Positions 54,801-63,061 of a stretch of DNA of 64,000 nt are shown here, in pieces. Each line of letters starts with the position of its first letter. Positions within the stretch are counted from its first letter, which is position 1. A model generated the notes under the pieces. It made no database searches. It was not told the DNA's origin and saw only the letters and a program-made list of their open reading frames with translations. This DNA comes from Acinetobacter sp. NCu2D-2 (lineage in GTDB: Bacteria > Pseudomonadota > Gammaproteobacteria > Pseudomonadales > Moraxellaceae): NCBI RefSeq assembly GCF_001647675.1, contig NZ_CP015594.1, forward strand, positions 2,232,001 to 2,296,000, written 5' to 3'. A program made the translations under genes and the position numbers.

Positions 54801-55788
54801 CAAAGGCAAACATCAGCGCTCACCTTGACAAGCTGCGAGCATTAATCAATGCAAACAAAGCGACACGACAGGCCACTTTGATCGGTTTGCTCAACCCGAC
54901 TCTAAGGGGTTGGGCCAACTATCATAGTCATGTCGTTGCCAAGAAGGTTTTCAACCAGGTAGACAACGCAGTGTGGGAAATGCTCTGGCGATGGGCTGTA
55001 CGTCGCCACCCTCGCAAGACACTCCGATGGGTCAAAGATCGGTATTTCAAAGTACAAGGAGCGCGTCGATGGGTGTTCTCATGTGATGAACAGTCCGCCG
55101 ATGGTCGGAAGCGACAATACACATTAGTGTCTGCCTCGGACACGCCAATTGTGCGACATATCAAGATCAAGGCTGCTGCTAACCCTCATGACCCCGCATG
55201 GGATGAGTACTTCGAATCCCGATGGGGTAAAAGAATGCTGGTCTCCGCAAAGGGGCGAGCCAAGCTGTATCGGGTGTGGCTAAAACAAGGTGGTCGCTGC
55301 TGCGCCTGTCTTAAACCAGTCACCAAAGATACACCATGGCACAGCCGTCATATTGTGAAGCTAAGTCATGGTGGAACGGATGCAGTTGCTAATCTTGAGA
55401 TTTACCATCTGTATTGTCCGAGGAATGTTCAGTTTGCCAATGTCAACGATGTATAACCGGGTGCCGAATGGCGCCTTAGCAGAGGCTTGAGCCGTGTGCT
55501 GGGAAACTCGCATGCACGGTTCTTAGGGGGTTGGACGTAGGTAACTGCGTCTGACTACCCGACAATCAGATGCGCCCCTGGGCGTTGGGACGTAAGAACT
55601 GGCTGTTTGCTGGCTCGCTGCGCAGCGGCCAACGAGCTGCCAATATCATGACTTTAATCCAGTCAGCAAAGCTGAATGGCTTGGATCCGTATGCCTATTT
55701 AAGTGATGTGCTGAAAAGGCTGCCGACACATAAAGTGACCCAGATTGAAGAGTTACTGCCACACTGCTGGAAACCTAAATCGGATTAA
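51819..55788 (+). CDS. tnpC: IS66 transposase TnpC, element 2 (two exons, 51819-53219 and 55564-55788)
   Basis: Same organisation as element 1; spliced length 541 residues. The N-terminal coiled coil is 7 residues longer (extra QHLEVTNQQLD repeat unit). From about 52190 to the end of exon 1 the DNA appears identical to element 1. Exon 2 then shows several silent and a few coding differences from its third base onward (NQMRPWALGRKNW..., ending CWKPKSD instead of RWKPEPN). Confidence 0.92.
53795..55456 (+). CDS. ltrA: Group II intron reverse transcriptase/maturase/HNH endonuclease, copy 2
   Basis: 553 residues, identical to copy 1 except one Ile-to-Thr change in the maturase X region. YADD, X domain and HNH all present. 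GGAGGGAG ribosome site conserved. Confidence 0.93.
   Translation: MNAAVSACAPSSTSWDSIDWIAVQRHVRGLQARIVKAVQDGRHNKAKALQWLLTHSFSGKALAVKRVSENKGKNTAGVDKVTWNTPKAKTGAMMSLKRRGYTPLPLRRVLIPKKNGKMRPLGIPTMKCRAMQALHLLALEPIAETIADRNSYGFRPQRSTADAAAQCFGVLSRKVSAEWVLEGDIQGCFDNISHDWMIANLPMDKVILRKWLKAGYVYQSKLFPSLSGTPQGGIISPVLANMTLDGLETMLAKRFSNAKWTGKKLQLVRYADDFIITGYSKEWLENEVRPAVVEFLAQRGLVLSQEKTKITHIGNGFDFLGWNVRKYNGKLLIKPSKANISAHLDKLRALINANKATRQATLIGLLNPTLRGWANYHSHVVAKKVFNQVDNAVWEMLWRWAVRRHPRKTLRWVKDRYFKVQGARRWVFSCDEQSADGRKRQYTLVSASDTPIVRHIKIKAAANPHDPAWDEYFESRWGKRMLVSAKGRAKLYRVWLKQGGRCCACLKPVTKDTPWHSRHIVKLSHGGTDAVANLEIYHLYCPRNVQFANVNDV
55489..55522 (+). ncRNA. Group II intron domain V, copy 2
   Basis: Same 34-nt hairpin as 29031-29064, starting GAGCCGTGTGC. 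Confidence 0.9.
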
Positions 55789-56015
55789 AAATTGGTATGG
55801 GATTCAGCGGACGCTTACAGTGAGTCTCGTTATACTTCCACTGCTTAGCTTAAAAATGTGATATAAATCACATAATGACAATATTTGTCTAAATCACAGA
55901 ACACTGCCTGACAATAATTGTCACTTTTTAACAAAAATATACAGATGAATTAGTGGTCTGAATTTTTTTATGTATAAGATGCTGTTTTTCTGTGTAAATT
56001 GTCTATAATAAAAGT

Positions 56016-56031
56016 TGGCGCGTTTAGTGCT
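56016..56031 (+). promoter_or_regulatory. Candidate sigma-54 promoter of pilA
   Basis: TGGCGCGTTTAGTGCT matches the -24/-12 consensus TGGCAYRNNNNTTGCW with two mismatches, keeping the essential GG and GC at correct spacing. It lies 59 nt before the pilA ATG. PilA is RpoN/PilSR-dependent in Pseudomonas. An upstream TATAAT at 56004-56009 is an alternative sigma-70 element. Confidence 0.6.
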
Positions 56032-56089
56032 AATATTAAAATAGCTTACAAAGCTTATAACTAAATTAACAACATTTGTGGAGAATGTT

Positions 56090-56521
56090 ATGAATACAAT
56101 GCAGAAGGGCTTCACGCTCATCGAGCTTATGATTGTGGTCGCTATTATCGGTATTCTTGCTGCAATTGCGATTCCTGCTTATCAGAACTATACGAAACGT
56201 TCACACGTTTCTGAAGGTTTAAGTTTGGCTGGTGGTGCTAAAACAGGTATTACTGAGTTTTATTCATCTAATAATCGTTGGCCTGGCGCTACCGGTAATG
56301 CTTCAGTTGGCTTGGCACCTGCTGGCAGTATTAAGGGTAATGCTGTAAGATCTGTGCTTGTAAATGGTAGTACGATTGTTATTACTTATAATACTAAAGT
56401 TGCTGCAGGCGAAACTTTAATTATGAAAGGTACTCCATCAGGTGGTGGTATGGAGTGGTCTTGTTCCGGTTCAACTAGTGGTACTTTAGATCCTAAATTC
56501 CGTCCTTCAAATTGTCGCTAA
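56090..56521 (+). CDS. pilA: Type IV major pilin, intact
   Basis: 143 residues. Leader MNTMQKG followed by [54 protein letters not shown], the canonical N-terminal helix with Glu5, and a globular domain closing with a disulphide pair (EWSCSGS...RPSNCR). ATG 56090 follows GTGGAGAATGTT. It is the only intact major-pilin-like gene in the window. No tfpO or tfpZ follows; an IS5 element does. Confidence 0.93.
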   Translation: MNTMQKGFTLIELMIVVAIIGILAAIAIPAYQNYTKRSHVSEGLSLAGGAKTGITEFYSSNNRWPGATGNASVGLAPAGSIKGNAVRSVLVNGSTIVITYNTKVAAGETLIMKGTPSGGGMEWSCSGSTSGTLDPKFRPSNCR

Positions 56522-56561
56522 TTTATATTAAGAGGCTATTTAGGTTTTTAATATATGAAAA

Positions 56562-56605
56562 TCACCGCAATATGGTTTAAAATTAATCATATTGCGGTTT
56601 TATTT
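56562..56605 (+). terminator. Terminator after pilA
   Basis: ACCGCAATATG pairs with CATATTGCGGT, followed by TTTTATTT. Confidence 0.85.
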
Positions 56606-56627
56606 AAATTAATTTTACTGTTTTTTA

Positions 56628-57666
56628 GGCTTTGTTGCACAAAGATTTGAAATGCAAAGTGCCCCTAATTGAGCCAAATTTAAGGCGTAACTTGGGTAAG
56701 TGGTCGACCTAATTCCGTAAATCTGTTGAGGACTGCTACACGTGCATGAATTTCATTCACCTGACTAGGAAAGCTTCTTGCCATTAATTTATCGCCTAAT
56801 AATTTGATGCAATGCATCTTGGTTTCCACCAAACTGCGGCGATGATAGCCTGACCATTTTTTCCATAATGTCCTGCCTAAACGTTTAACTGTTCGAAGTA
56901 ATTCATTTCGCTCTAGCGAGCTACTCTTTGTATCTTTCCATGGTTTCGCATTTTTTCTAGGTGGAATCACCGCATGTGCTTGCCGATCTGCAATGACCTG
57001 ACGGCATTGCTTGGTGTCATAAGCTCCATCGGTATAAACAGAGTCAATCTGCTCATCTTGTGGAATCTGATTAAGTAAATCACCAAGCACCTGTGAATCA
57101 CTGACATTATTGGTTGTGAGCTGAATAGCGCGTATTTGTAGGGTTTTGGCATCTATACCAATATGTAGTTTACGCCATTGGCGACGATATTCAGATCCAT
57201 GTTTCTTGCGTTTCCATTCGCCCTCACCTAGAAACTTCATGCCTGTAGAGTCTACGAGTAGATGCAGCCCATCGCTACTTTTTTGGTAGCTGATTGCAAT
57301 ATCAATATGCTTTTGTCTTCTACAAAGCGTACTGTAATCTGGTGCGGTCCAATTTAATCCGCAAAGTTTAATCAGACTTTGCACAAAGCCAGTGACCATA
57401 CGTAAAGATAGACGGAATAAGGATTTAATCATTAAGCAGCATTGGATAGCTGCGTCGGAGTAGGTTTGATTTCGCCCTTGTTTGCCTTTTGATGGAGCAT
57501 ACCATTGCGTAGCAGGATCAAACCAAATGGCAATATTTCCGCGACTTATGAGTGCTCGGTTATATGCGGGCCAATTGGTTGTGCGGTAGATTTTGTGTGT
57601 AGGCTTCTTCATTTGAAAATTATATCGCTGAAAAAGCCTTTACAGATAGGTTTGTGCAACAAAGCC
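56628..57666 (-). mobile_element. IS5-family element
   Basis: 1039 bp bounded by perfect inverted repeats GGCTTTGTTGCACAAA (56628-56643) and TTTGTGCAACAAAGCC (57651-57666). It has one transposase gene. The immediate flanks (TTTTTTA and ATATTGA) do not share a direct repeat, so the original insertion site has since been rearranged. Confidence 0.92.
56680..57612 (-). CDS. IS5-family transposase (DDE)
   Basis: 310 residues with the DDE_Tnp_1 fold: LHLLVDSTGMKFLGEGEW (first Asp), VYTDGAYDTKQCR (second Asp) and the Y-(2)-R-(3)-E-(6)-K block near YHRRSLVETKMHCIKLLG. Full length for the group. The alignment of the motifs suggests the IS903-like or a close IS5 subgroup. Confidence 0.93.
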   Translation of the reverse strand: MKKPTHKIYRTTNWPAYNRALISRGNIAIWFDPATQWYAPSKGKQGRNQTYSDAAIQCCLMIKSLFRLSLRMVTGFVQSLIKLCGLNWTAPDYSTLCRRQKHIDIAISYQKSSDGLHLLVDSTGMKFLGEGEWKRKKHGSEYRRQWRKLHIGIDAKTLQIRAIQLTTNNVSDSQVLGDLLNQIPQDEQIDSVYTDGAYDTKQCRQVIADRQAHAVIPPRKNAKPWKDTKSSSLERNELLRTVKRLGRTLWKKWSGYHRRSLVETKMHCIKLLGDKLMARSFPSQVNEIHARVAVLNRFTELGRPLTQVTP

Positions 57667-57683
57667 ATATTGAGGTGTAAAAT

Positions 57684-58043
57684 ATGAGTGCACTTAATGA
57701 TTATTACGCTGCTTTAGAGCGATTAAAAGCTAACAAACCGATTGTTCTACCGAAAGGCTCTGCCATTAATAACGATACGGTTGCAATGGAGGCTGGACGT
57801 AAACGAGGCTCAATTAAAAAGAGCCGTCATGCTGCATTAATTGAGGCAATTGAGCTAGCTGCACAGGCAGCAGGGCAAAATCTTCTTTCGCCTGCCCAGC
57901 AAATTGAGCAAGCGAAAACTAAGACCAAGGCGGTGAAAAGTGATTATGAGCAGCTGAAAGAAGATTATGAAAAACTGCTGGAAAAGTGCAATTCGCTGTT
58001 GCTGGAAAATTTTGAGTTGAAGCAAAGTGCTCGGACTATTTGA
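57684..58043 (+). CDS. Hypothetical coiled-coil protein
   Basis: 119 residues. The N-terminal half is basic (KGSAINNDTVAMEAGRKRGSIKKSRHAALIEAIELAAQ) with a possible helix-turn-helix; the C-terminal half is a predicted coiled coil (VKSDYEQLKEDYEKLLEKCNSLLLENFELKQ). I do not recognise it firmly. Similar small proteins occur next to site-specific recombinases on genomic islands, which would suit this rearranged position right after an IS5. The start has a GAGGTG site 17 nt from the IS end. Confidence 0.65.
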   Translation: MSALNDYYAALERLKANKPIVLPKGSAINNDTVAMEAGRKRGSIKKSRHAALIEAIELAAQAAGQNLLSPAQQIEQAKTKTKAVKSDYEQLKEDYEKLLEKCNSLLLENFELKQSARTI

Positions 58044-58051
58044 TTGATATA

Positions 58052-58085
58052 GCCACTAAGTTTGATAATTTAGTGGCTTTTTAGT
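58052..58085 (+). terminator. Terminator after the coiled-coil gene
   Basis: AGCCACTAA (58052-58060) pairs with TTAGTGGCT (58071-58079), followed by TTTTT. Confidence 0.85.
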
Positions 58086-58215
58086 CTTTATTTCTTTTTT
58101 TCCAGTTACAGGGGTAAAATGCTATATTTGTTCATTCTTTTATCTTAGAAAATATTTAAGATACTTTAGGTTTAAGTATTTCAAAGGTAGGCTTTGAATT
58201 GGGGAAAATTAAAAA

Positions 58216-59352
58216 ATGAAGAAGCAACGTATTCTTCTTATAACACGTAATTTACCACCTCTGGTTGGTGGAATGGAGCGGCTAAACTGGCACATGGCAG
58301 ATGAATTATCTAAATATCATCAGGTAACCGTCATTGCACCTAAAGGGTCTAAAGCACTAAAACCTGCCAATGTGGATATTATCGAAGTTCCATTAAAGCC
58401 GTTATTTCTATTTTTATGGTGTGCATTTTTCAAAGGGTTTGTTCTAACACTTAAACTACAGCCAAAGGTACTACTTGCAGGCAGTGGTTTAACTGCGCCA
58501 CTTGTATGGTTACTGGCTAAATTAAACCATGCTAAGGCGATTGCTTATTTACATGGTTTGGATATTACAGCAAACCAAATGGTATATCGCCTACTATGGC
58601 GTTCTCGTTTTAAACGGTTAGATCGTGTGATCGTCAATAGCAGCCCAACTAAAGCATTGGCAATGCAGGCAGGTGTAGCAGCAGAGAAGTTAGATATTGT
58701 TTCTCCAGGAGTGAGTATCCCCGACACAATGCAACCTCAGGACAGCATTCACGCTTTTAAGCAGCAGCATGGTTTGGTAGGCAAAAAGATCCTACTTTCC
58801 GTTGGGCGCTTGACGACACGTAAAGGATTAAGAGAGTTTGTTGAAAACTCATTACTTGATATTGTTCAGTCTGTACCTGAAACGGTACTAGTAGTTGTGG
58901 GCGAAGCGCCAAAAAACTCTCTAGGTGCAAGTATTCAGACCATAGACAGCATCCAACAATCTGCTACGCTGCACAACGTAGCTGCGCATATTTTGTTTTT
59001 AGGTGTGGTTACAGATCCACAGCAGCTCGCAATCGTATATGAAGCTGCGGATATTCATGTTTTCCCTGTGCGGTATATTCCCGATGATCCAGAAGGTTTT
59101 GGTATGGTGGCAGTCGAAGCAGCAGCACATGGTACCCCTACGGTGGCATTTGCAACAGGTGGTATTGTGGATGCGGTAGCGGAAGGTATCTCGGGTTATC
59201 TTGTCGAAAAGAACAACTATAGCCAGCTGAGTAAACAAGTTATTGCATTATTAGCTGTTCCTCTACCAAAAGAGAACATCCAAGATTTTGCGAGGCAGTT
59301 TGAGTGGGGGCGTTTTGGTAGTAAGGTTAAAAGTGTGTGCTCAAGAATATGA
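58216..59352 (+). CDS. Glycosyltransferase family 4
   Basis: 378 residues with a GT-B fold. N-terminal domain: LLITRNLPPLVGGMERLNWHMADELSKYHQVTVIAPKG. C-terminal nucleotide-sugar site: KILLSVGRLTTRKGLREFVEN and the EX7E motif region PEGFGMVAVEAAAHGTPTVAFATGGIVDAVAEG. It adds a sugar to a lipid-linked glycan at the inner membrane. Its TGA overlaps the next ATG (ATGA), so the two glycosyltransferases are coupled. Confidence 0.9.
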   Translation: MKKQRILLITRNLPPLVGGMERLNWHMADELSKYHQVTVIAPKGSKALKPANVDIIEVPLKPLFLFLWCAFFKGFVLTLKLQPKVLLAGSGLTAPLVWLLAKLNHAKAIAYLHGLDITANQMVYRLLWRSRFKRLDRVIVNSSPTKALAMQAGVAAEKLDIVSPGVSIPDTMQPQDSIHAFKQQHGLVGKKILLSVGRLTTRKGLREFVENSLLDIVQSVPETVLVVVGEAPKNSLGASIQTIDSIQQSATLHNVAAHILFLGVVTDPQQLAIVYEAADIHVFPVRYIPDDPEGFGMVAVEAAAHGTPTVAFATGGIVDAVAEGISGYLVEKNNYSQLSKQVIALLAVPLPKENIQDFARQFEWGRFGSKVKSVCSRI

Positions 59353-60443
59353 TAAATATTTTATTTATAGGTAAGCGCTTTAACACTAATCGTGACGCCC
59401 TGCTGGAGAAATTTGGACGCAACTACCAATTCCCACTGCACCTAGCAAAAAATAACAACGTAACATTATGGCTGGTGGATTATCACAGCAAGCAAACCAT
59501 CACGACTCAGAATGATACATTAAGTATCACCTCCACGCCTGTAAAAAACCTGTCATTAGCTACGCACTACTGGCAACAAAGCCGCCAGCGTCCTACTGTG
59601 GACGTTGTAATAGCCAGCGGTGATTGCTACATCGCATTCATGGCCTATCGGCTGGCACAAAAACTCAAGACCAAGTTTGTATTTGACGTGTATGACAAAT
59701 ATGACGAGTTTGGCGGCTATGTACGGCCTTTTGGTTTTGATCTGTTTGGTTATCTACTGAAAAAAGCCGACATGCGCCTGTTTGCCAGTCATGCGCTGCT
59801 GCGCGACCTAGGGCAAGACGGCATAGATGCTATTTTGAGCAACGGTATAGATGCCGAGCACTTTCGCCCGATAGACCAAGCTCTGGCACGACAAAAACTA
59901 CAACTTCCCGCTGATGCTTGCTATGTGGGCTATTTCGGCAGCATGGAGCCAGACCGTGGTGTACAAGACCTCATTGCCGCCGTGCAGCTGTTGCGTAAAC
60001 AAGGGCAGAACATAGAACTGCTGTTGGGCGGCAAAGCTGCCGCTGACCTTGACCTCACTCAAGACGGCATTCACTATCTGGGCAATGTGCTGTTTCAAGA
60101 TGTGCCTTATGCGCAGGCCGCGTGTGATGTTTTAGCGATTCCACATCGCCGCTCGCCATTCTTAGATGCTGCTGCACCCAATAAAGTAAGCGAGGCCATG
60201 ATTATGCAACGGCCGATCGTAGCTACTCACGCACCAAACTTGACTGCGAACTTTCCCGAGTTAGTAGAACAGTTGACCCCTTATTTAGCCAGCCCTGGAA
60301 ATCCAAGCAGCCTCGCACAAGCAATAAAAAAACAAATGACAGACCGTTTTGTGATGATTGGTTCTAGAGGGTTTTATTGGAATGATATTACCGAAAAAAT
60401 AGAAAAACATTTGTACAGGTTGACTAGCGAACACCCCGAGTAG
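59349..60443 (+). CDS. Glycosyltransferase (GT-B, family 4-like)
   Basis: 364 residues from ATG 59349. C-terminal half has VGYFGSMEPDRGVQDLIAAVQLLRKQGQNIELLLGG, HYLGNVLFQDVPYAQAACDVLAIPHRR and APNKVSEAMIMQRPIVAT, the donor-binding pattern of GT4. Base composition becomes clearly more GC-rich here than in the gene before, so the locus is mosaic. It ends tail-to-tail with the TagF-like gene, overlapping by 20 bp. Confidence 0.86.
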   Translation: MINILFIGKRFNTNRDALLEKFGRNYQFPLHLAKNNNVTLWLVDYHSKQTITTQNDTLSITSTPVKNLSLATHYWQQSRQRPTVDVVIASGDCYIAFMAYRLAQKLKTKFVFDVYDKYDEFGGYVRPFGFDLFGYLLKKADMRLFASHALLRDLGQDGIDAILSNGIDAEHFRPIDQALARQKLQLPADACYVGYFGSMEPDRGVQDLIAAVQLLRKQGQNIELLLGGKAAADLDLTQDGIHYLGNVLFQDVPYAQAACDVLAIPHRRSPFLDAAAPNKVSEAMIMQRPIVATHAPNLTANFPELVEQLTPYLASPGNPSSLAQAIKKQMTDRFVMIGSRGFYWNDITEKIEKHLYRLTSEHPE

Positions 60444-61713
60444 TCTGAATATTAGATCTTAACCACCCTTTTTCCAGTATCAACTGCAATATTTTGGGTG
60501 TTGCCTCTTCTTGAGGCAAGCCGTCAAATGCTTTTAATGCCAAATCTTGTCGCTGTGAACAGTAACTATCACTTTTCCACTGCTGCTCCAGCGCACAAAT
60601 CAATTCACCCCATGTTTTAACTTTCGGACCTGGCGTCATCGTCGCATAATCAAACTGAATCTGACGATCATACTGCACATAATCCTCCATATCCGGAACC
60701 AAAAATAGCACCGGTTTATCAAGCAGCAAGAAATCCATATAAATGGACGAATAATCTGTCACCATGGCATCGACGCAGGACATCAATGGATATAAGTCTG
60801 CTCCTGATTCATATTGATGAAGGTGTTTTCCTGCAATTTCAGTTGCACCCTTTTCCGACGCATGGAACTTAAACACAAATTCTATCTCGTTTATTTCACA
60901 CCAGTTATCCAGAATATTTCGGGTAGTTACATCAAGTCCTATCGGTGTAGAGCGAGAATCCCTAAATGTGGGCACAACCAACACTACTTTGCGCCCTGAG
61001 CTTTTCCAGGCTTTAGCTTTATGGATGATATGAGCATCAGTACCTATCAGCGCCTTATCAGAGCAGTCGAAGGTATTGCGCGGATAGCCTGATACAAGAA
61101 AATAGTGACTGGAAAAAGCAGGTCGAAAAACCTCATCCAGATAAAAGCGGGATGTCGTATTAACCAGATCATAGCGGATATTTCGGCCTGTCAAAAATCG
61201 TAAGCCCGAGCGTAAACGTGCTATCAGCGGATTACTAATCCATTTCTTTGTACTGGCCTCATGTTGTACTTTGTTGCTTTCAATCCGCTTGAAACCAACA
61301 CCATGCCAGAGTTGAACTTTGCGAGAGCCTGACAATAAAAAGCGACGCATTCGCAAGTGCCAATCAACAGAATCCACCACCAAGATACCAGCACGCATAA
61401 GCAACCAAACACCCCGCCATGATGGATAGGCGGCGACAGGCAAACCACAGCTTTCTAGCTTTGTTTGCTCATGATGGAAAGAAGACAGCCAAACGCACCT
61501 CACGCCAGAGGGTAAAAGGCTTTGCGCCTGTAGAAAAAAATATTTTGTATTGTCGGTAAACTTGCCGCCATCCCGCCCAATCACCACAATCAAATCTTTG
61601 CGGCGTGGCACCAGCCAAACCAAAGGGACAATCAATAACCAGCCAGCCAGTGCCAAAGCAGATTGCAGCAGCAACCTCCAACCTTCACGCACCCATTTAA
61701 CGCCTGACATCAA
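60424..61713 (-). CDS. CDP-glycerol/CDP-ribitol phosphotransferase (TagB/TagF family)
   Basis: 429 residues: an N-terminal membrane-associated segment (LLLQSALALAGWLLIVPLVWLVP), then the Glyphos_transf domain with VQLWHGVGFKRIES (catalytic His), VVLVPTFRDSR, EFVFKFHASEK and MVTDYSSIYMDFLLLDKPVLFLVPDMEDY. The family moves glycerol- or ribitol-phosphate from a CDP donor to build poly(polyol phosphate) chains. The neighbouring CDP-ribitol synthase points to ribitol. The ORF overlaps the upstream gene by 17 bp. Confidence 0.88.
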   Translation of the reverse strand: MMSGVKWVREGWRLLLQSALALAGWLLIVPLVWLVPRRKDLIVVIGRDGGKFTDNTKYFFLQAQSLLPSGVRCVWLSSFHHEQTKLESCGLPVAAYPSWRGVWLLMRAGILVVDSVDWHLRMRRFLLSGSRKVQLWHGVGFKRIESNKVQHEASTKKWISNPLIARLRSGLRFLTGRNIRYDLVNTTSRFYLDEVFRPAFSSHYFLVSGYPRNTFDCSDKALIGTDAHIIHKAKAWKSSGRKVVLVVPTFRDSRSTPIGLDVTTRNILDNWCEINEIEFVFKFHASEKGATEIAGKHLHQYESGADLYPLMSCVDAMVTDYSSIYMDFLLLDKPVLFLVPDMEDYVQYDRQIQFDYATMTPGPKVKTWGELICALEQQWKSDSYCSQRQDLALKAFDGLPQEEATPKILQLILEKGWLRSNIQTTRGVR

Positions 61714-63061
61714 TCACCTGCCCGGTCCGTTCGGTCAACAAGACCCGAAGCGTCGCACCAGCGACTGTCTTTGCATCCAGCAAGGAATCATGCGGCTCGT
61801 TACCAAAGTTTTCTGTACGCATCGGGGTGGCTGTGCGCTCCGGGTTGATTGCGTTGATACGCACATTGAACGGCAAATATTCTTCAGCCAGGCCCTGCAT
61901 CAAGTTGACCACAGCTGCCTTGGTGGCTGAATAAACGGCTGAGCGGGCGCGCCCCCTCGTATATGAGCTAGAGGCAAACAGAGCAATACTGCCCCCTTGC
62001 TCTTTTAGCACTTCAAACGCTTCACGCGCAACGACAATACTGCCACGCAAGTTAGTTAAAAGTTGCTCGTCAATTACCTCATCACTCTGCCCCGCCAGCA
62101 AGCCTGTATGCAGCACCCCGGCCGTATTAACCACATAATCAATACGACCAAACTGCTCCATGGCGCTTGTAAACAGATGCCTTACCGCCTGGCTGTTGGC
62201 AACATCCATTCCACTACTGCGCGAAGCTGCCACTATATGAGCACCGTGCAGTTCTGCCAGCTGTTGCACTGCCTGCCCAATTCCCTTACTGGCCCCCAGA
62301 ACTACAACTACTTTGTTTTGTAAGGCGGAAAGGTTTTCATCTGCCTGGAATGTGCCCGAGCGCAGTTGAAATAAGCGATCAGCAAGGTAAACATCTGACG
62401 GATATGTAATTTTGATATTGCTGGTATCTCCGGCGACCACATGCACCTTGCCCAGTCCATAATGCAAAATCAATCCACAATCATCCGTAACCTTGAGCTC
62501 TGAATCAGTGGCAGCCAGTGCATGTGCCTTGCGCAATAAGCCCGCCCGAAATGCCTGCGGAGTTTGCCCAAGACGCAACTGCTCACGGTCGGGAATCTTT
62601 GTAATACAGTTTTCTGCATCCACCTGAATCACTGTATCTGGGGAAGGTACTCCAGTATCAACGGCGTCAAAGTGTTCCAATGCATTCAGACACCGGTCAA
62701 TGGTGGCAGCATCCAGCAAAGGTCGCACCGCATCATGGACGAGGACTTTGTGGTTGTCCCCTTTGATCGCTGCAATACCAGCAGCCGAACTAGCCTGCCG
62801 TGTATCGCCACCTAGCAACACTCGTGTGACCTTGCTGTAATCACCATGCAGAATAATTTCCTCCATAAGCGCTATTTGCTCACGGGAAGTGACGATGATG
62901 ATTTCATCAATGCCTGCATGGTTCTGAAAACAATCCAGCGTGTGTTCAATGACACGCTTGCCGGCTAGCTTTAGAAATTGTTTAGGAGTTTCTGAGCGAA
63001 AGCGGGTGCCAGAACCAGAGGCAAGGATAATGGCGATATTTCGAACATTATTAGGCATCAT
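61697..63061 (-). CDS. Bifunctional CDP-ribitol synthase (cytidylyltransferase + SDR reductase fusion)
   Basis: 454 residues in two domains. Residues about 1-225: IspD/TarI-type cytidylyltransferase with IILASGSGTRFRSETPKQFLKLAG, VLVHDAVRPLLD and KITYPSDVYLADRL. Residues about 240-454: SDR reductase with VVVLGASKGIGQAVQQLAE (Rossmann), NTAGVLHTG and YSATKAAV (Tyr-x3-Lys). The same order is found in Haemophilus Bcs1/Acs1, which reduces ribulose-5-phosphate and activates ribitol-5-phosphate with CTP. Start overlaps the licD stop (ATGA). Confidence 0.9.
   Translation of the reverse strand: MMPNNVRNIAIILASGSGTRFRSETPKQFLKLAGKRVIEHTLDCFQNHAGIDEIIIVTSREQIALMEEIILHGDYSKVTRVLLGGDTRQASSAAGIAAIKGDNHKVLVHDAVRPLLDAATIDRCLNALEHFDAVDTGVPSPDTVIQVDAENCITKIPDREQLRLGQTPQAFRAGLLRKAHALAATDSELKVTDDCGLILHYGLGKVHVVAGDTSNIKITYPSDVYLADRLFQLRSGTFQADENLSALQNKVVVVLGASKGIGQAVQQLAELHGAHIVAASRSSGMDVANSQAVRHLFTSAMEQFGRIDYVVNTAGVLHTGLLAGQSDEVIDEQLLTNLRGSIVVAREAFEVLKEQGGSIALFASSSYTRGRARSAVYSATKAAVVNLMQGLAEEYLPFNVRINAINPERTATPMRTENFGNEPHDSLLDAKTVAGATLRVLLTERTGQVIDVRR

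Larger units (their letters stand above)
53220..55563 (+). mobile_element. Group II intron, copy 2
   Basis: Offset from copy 1 is exactly 26458 at both ends, so the length is the same 2344 bp. I find C instead of T at 54856 and 54900, the second changing Ile to Thr in the maturase (LLNPTLRGW). It is in the same site of tnpC, directly after WVE. Confidence 0.95.
50943..55818 (+). mobile_element. IS66-family element 2, split by the same group II intron
   Basis: Left end GTAAGCATCCGG (50943), right end ...CGGACGCTTAC (55818), flanked by the 8-bp duplication AGTGAGTC (50935-50942 and 55819-55826). It has the same gene order as element 1, but the left end and tnpA are diverged while tnpC and the intron are nearly identical. 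It lies in the gap between the acyltransferase and pilA and disrupts no recognised gene. Confidence 0.95.

Noticed and set aside
57684..58043. Part of the IS5 element
   Set aside because: It starts outside the perfect inverted repeat at 57666 and is not a transposase.
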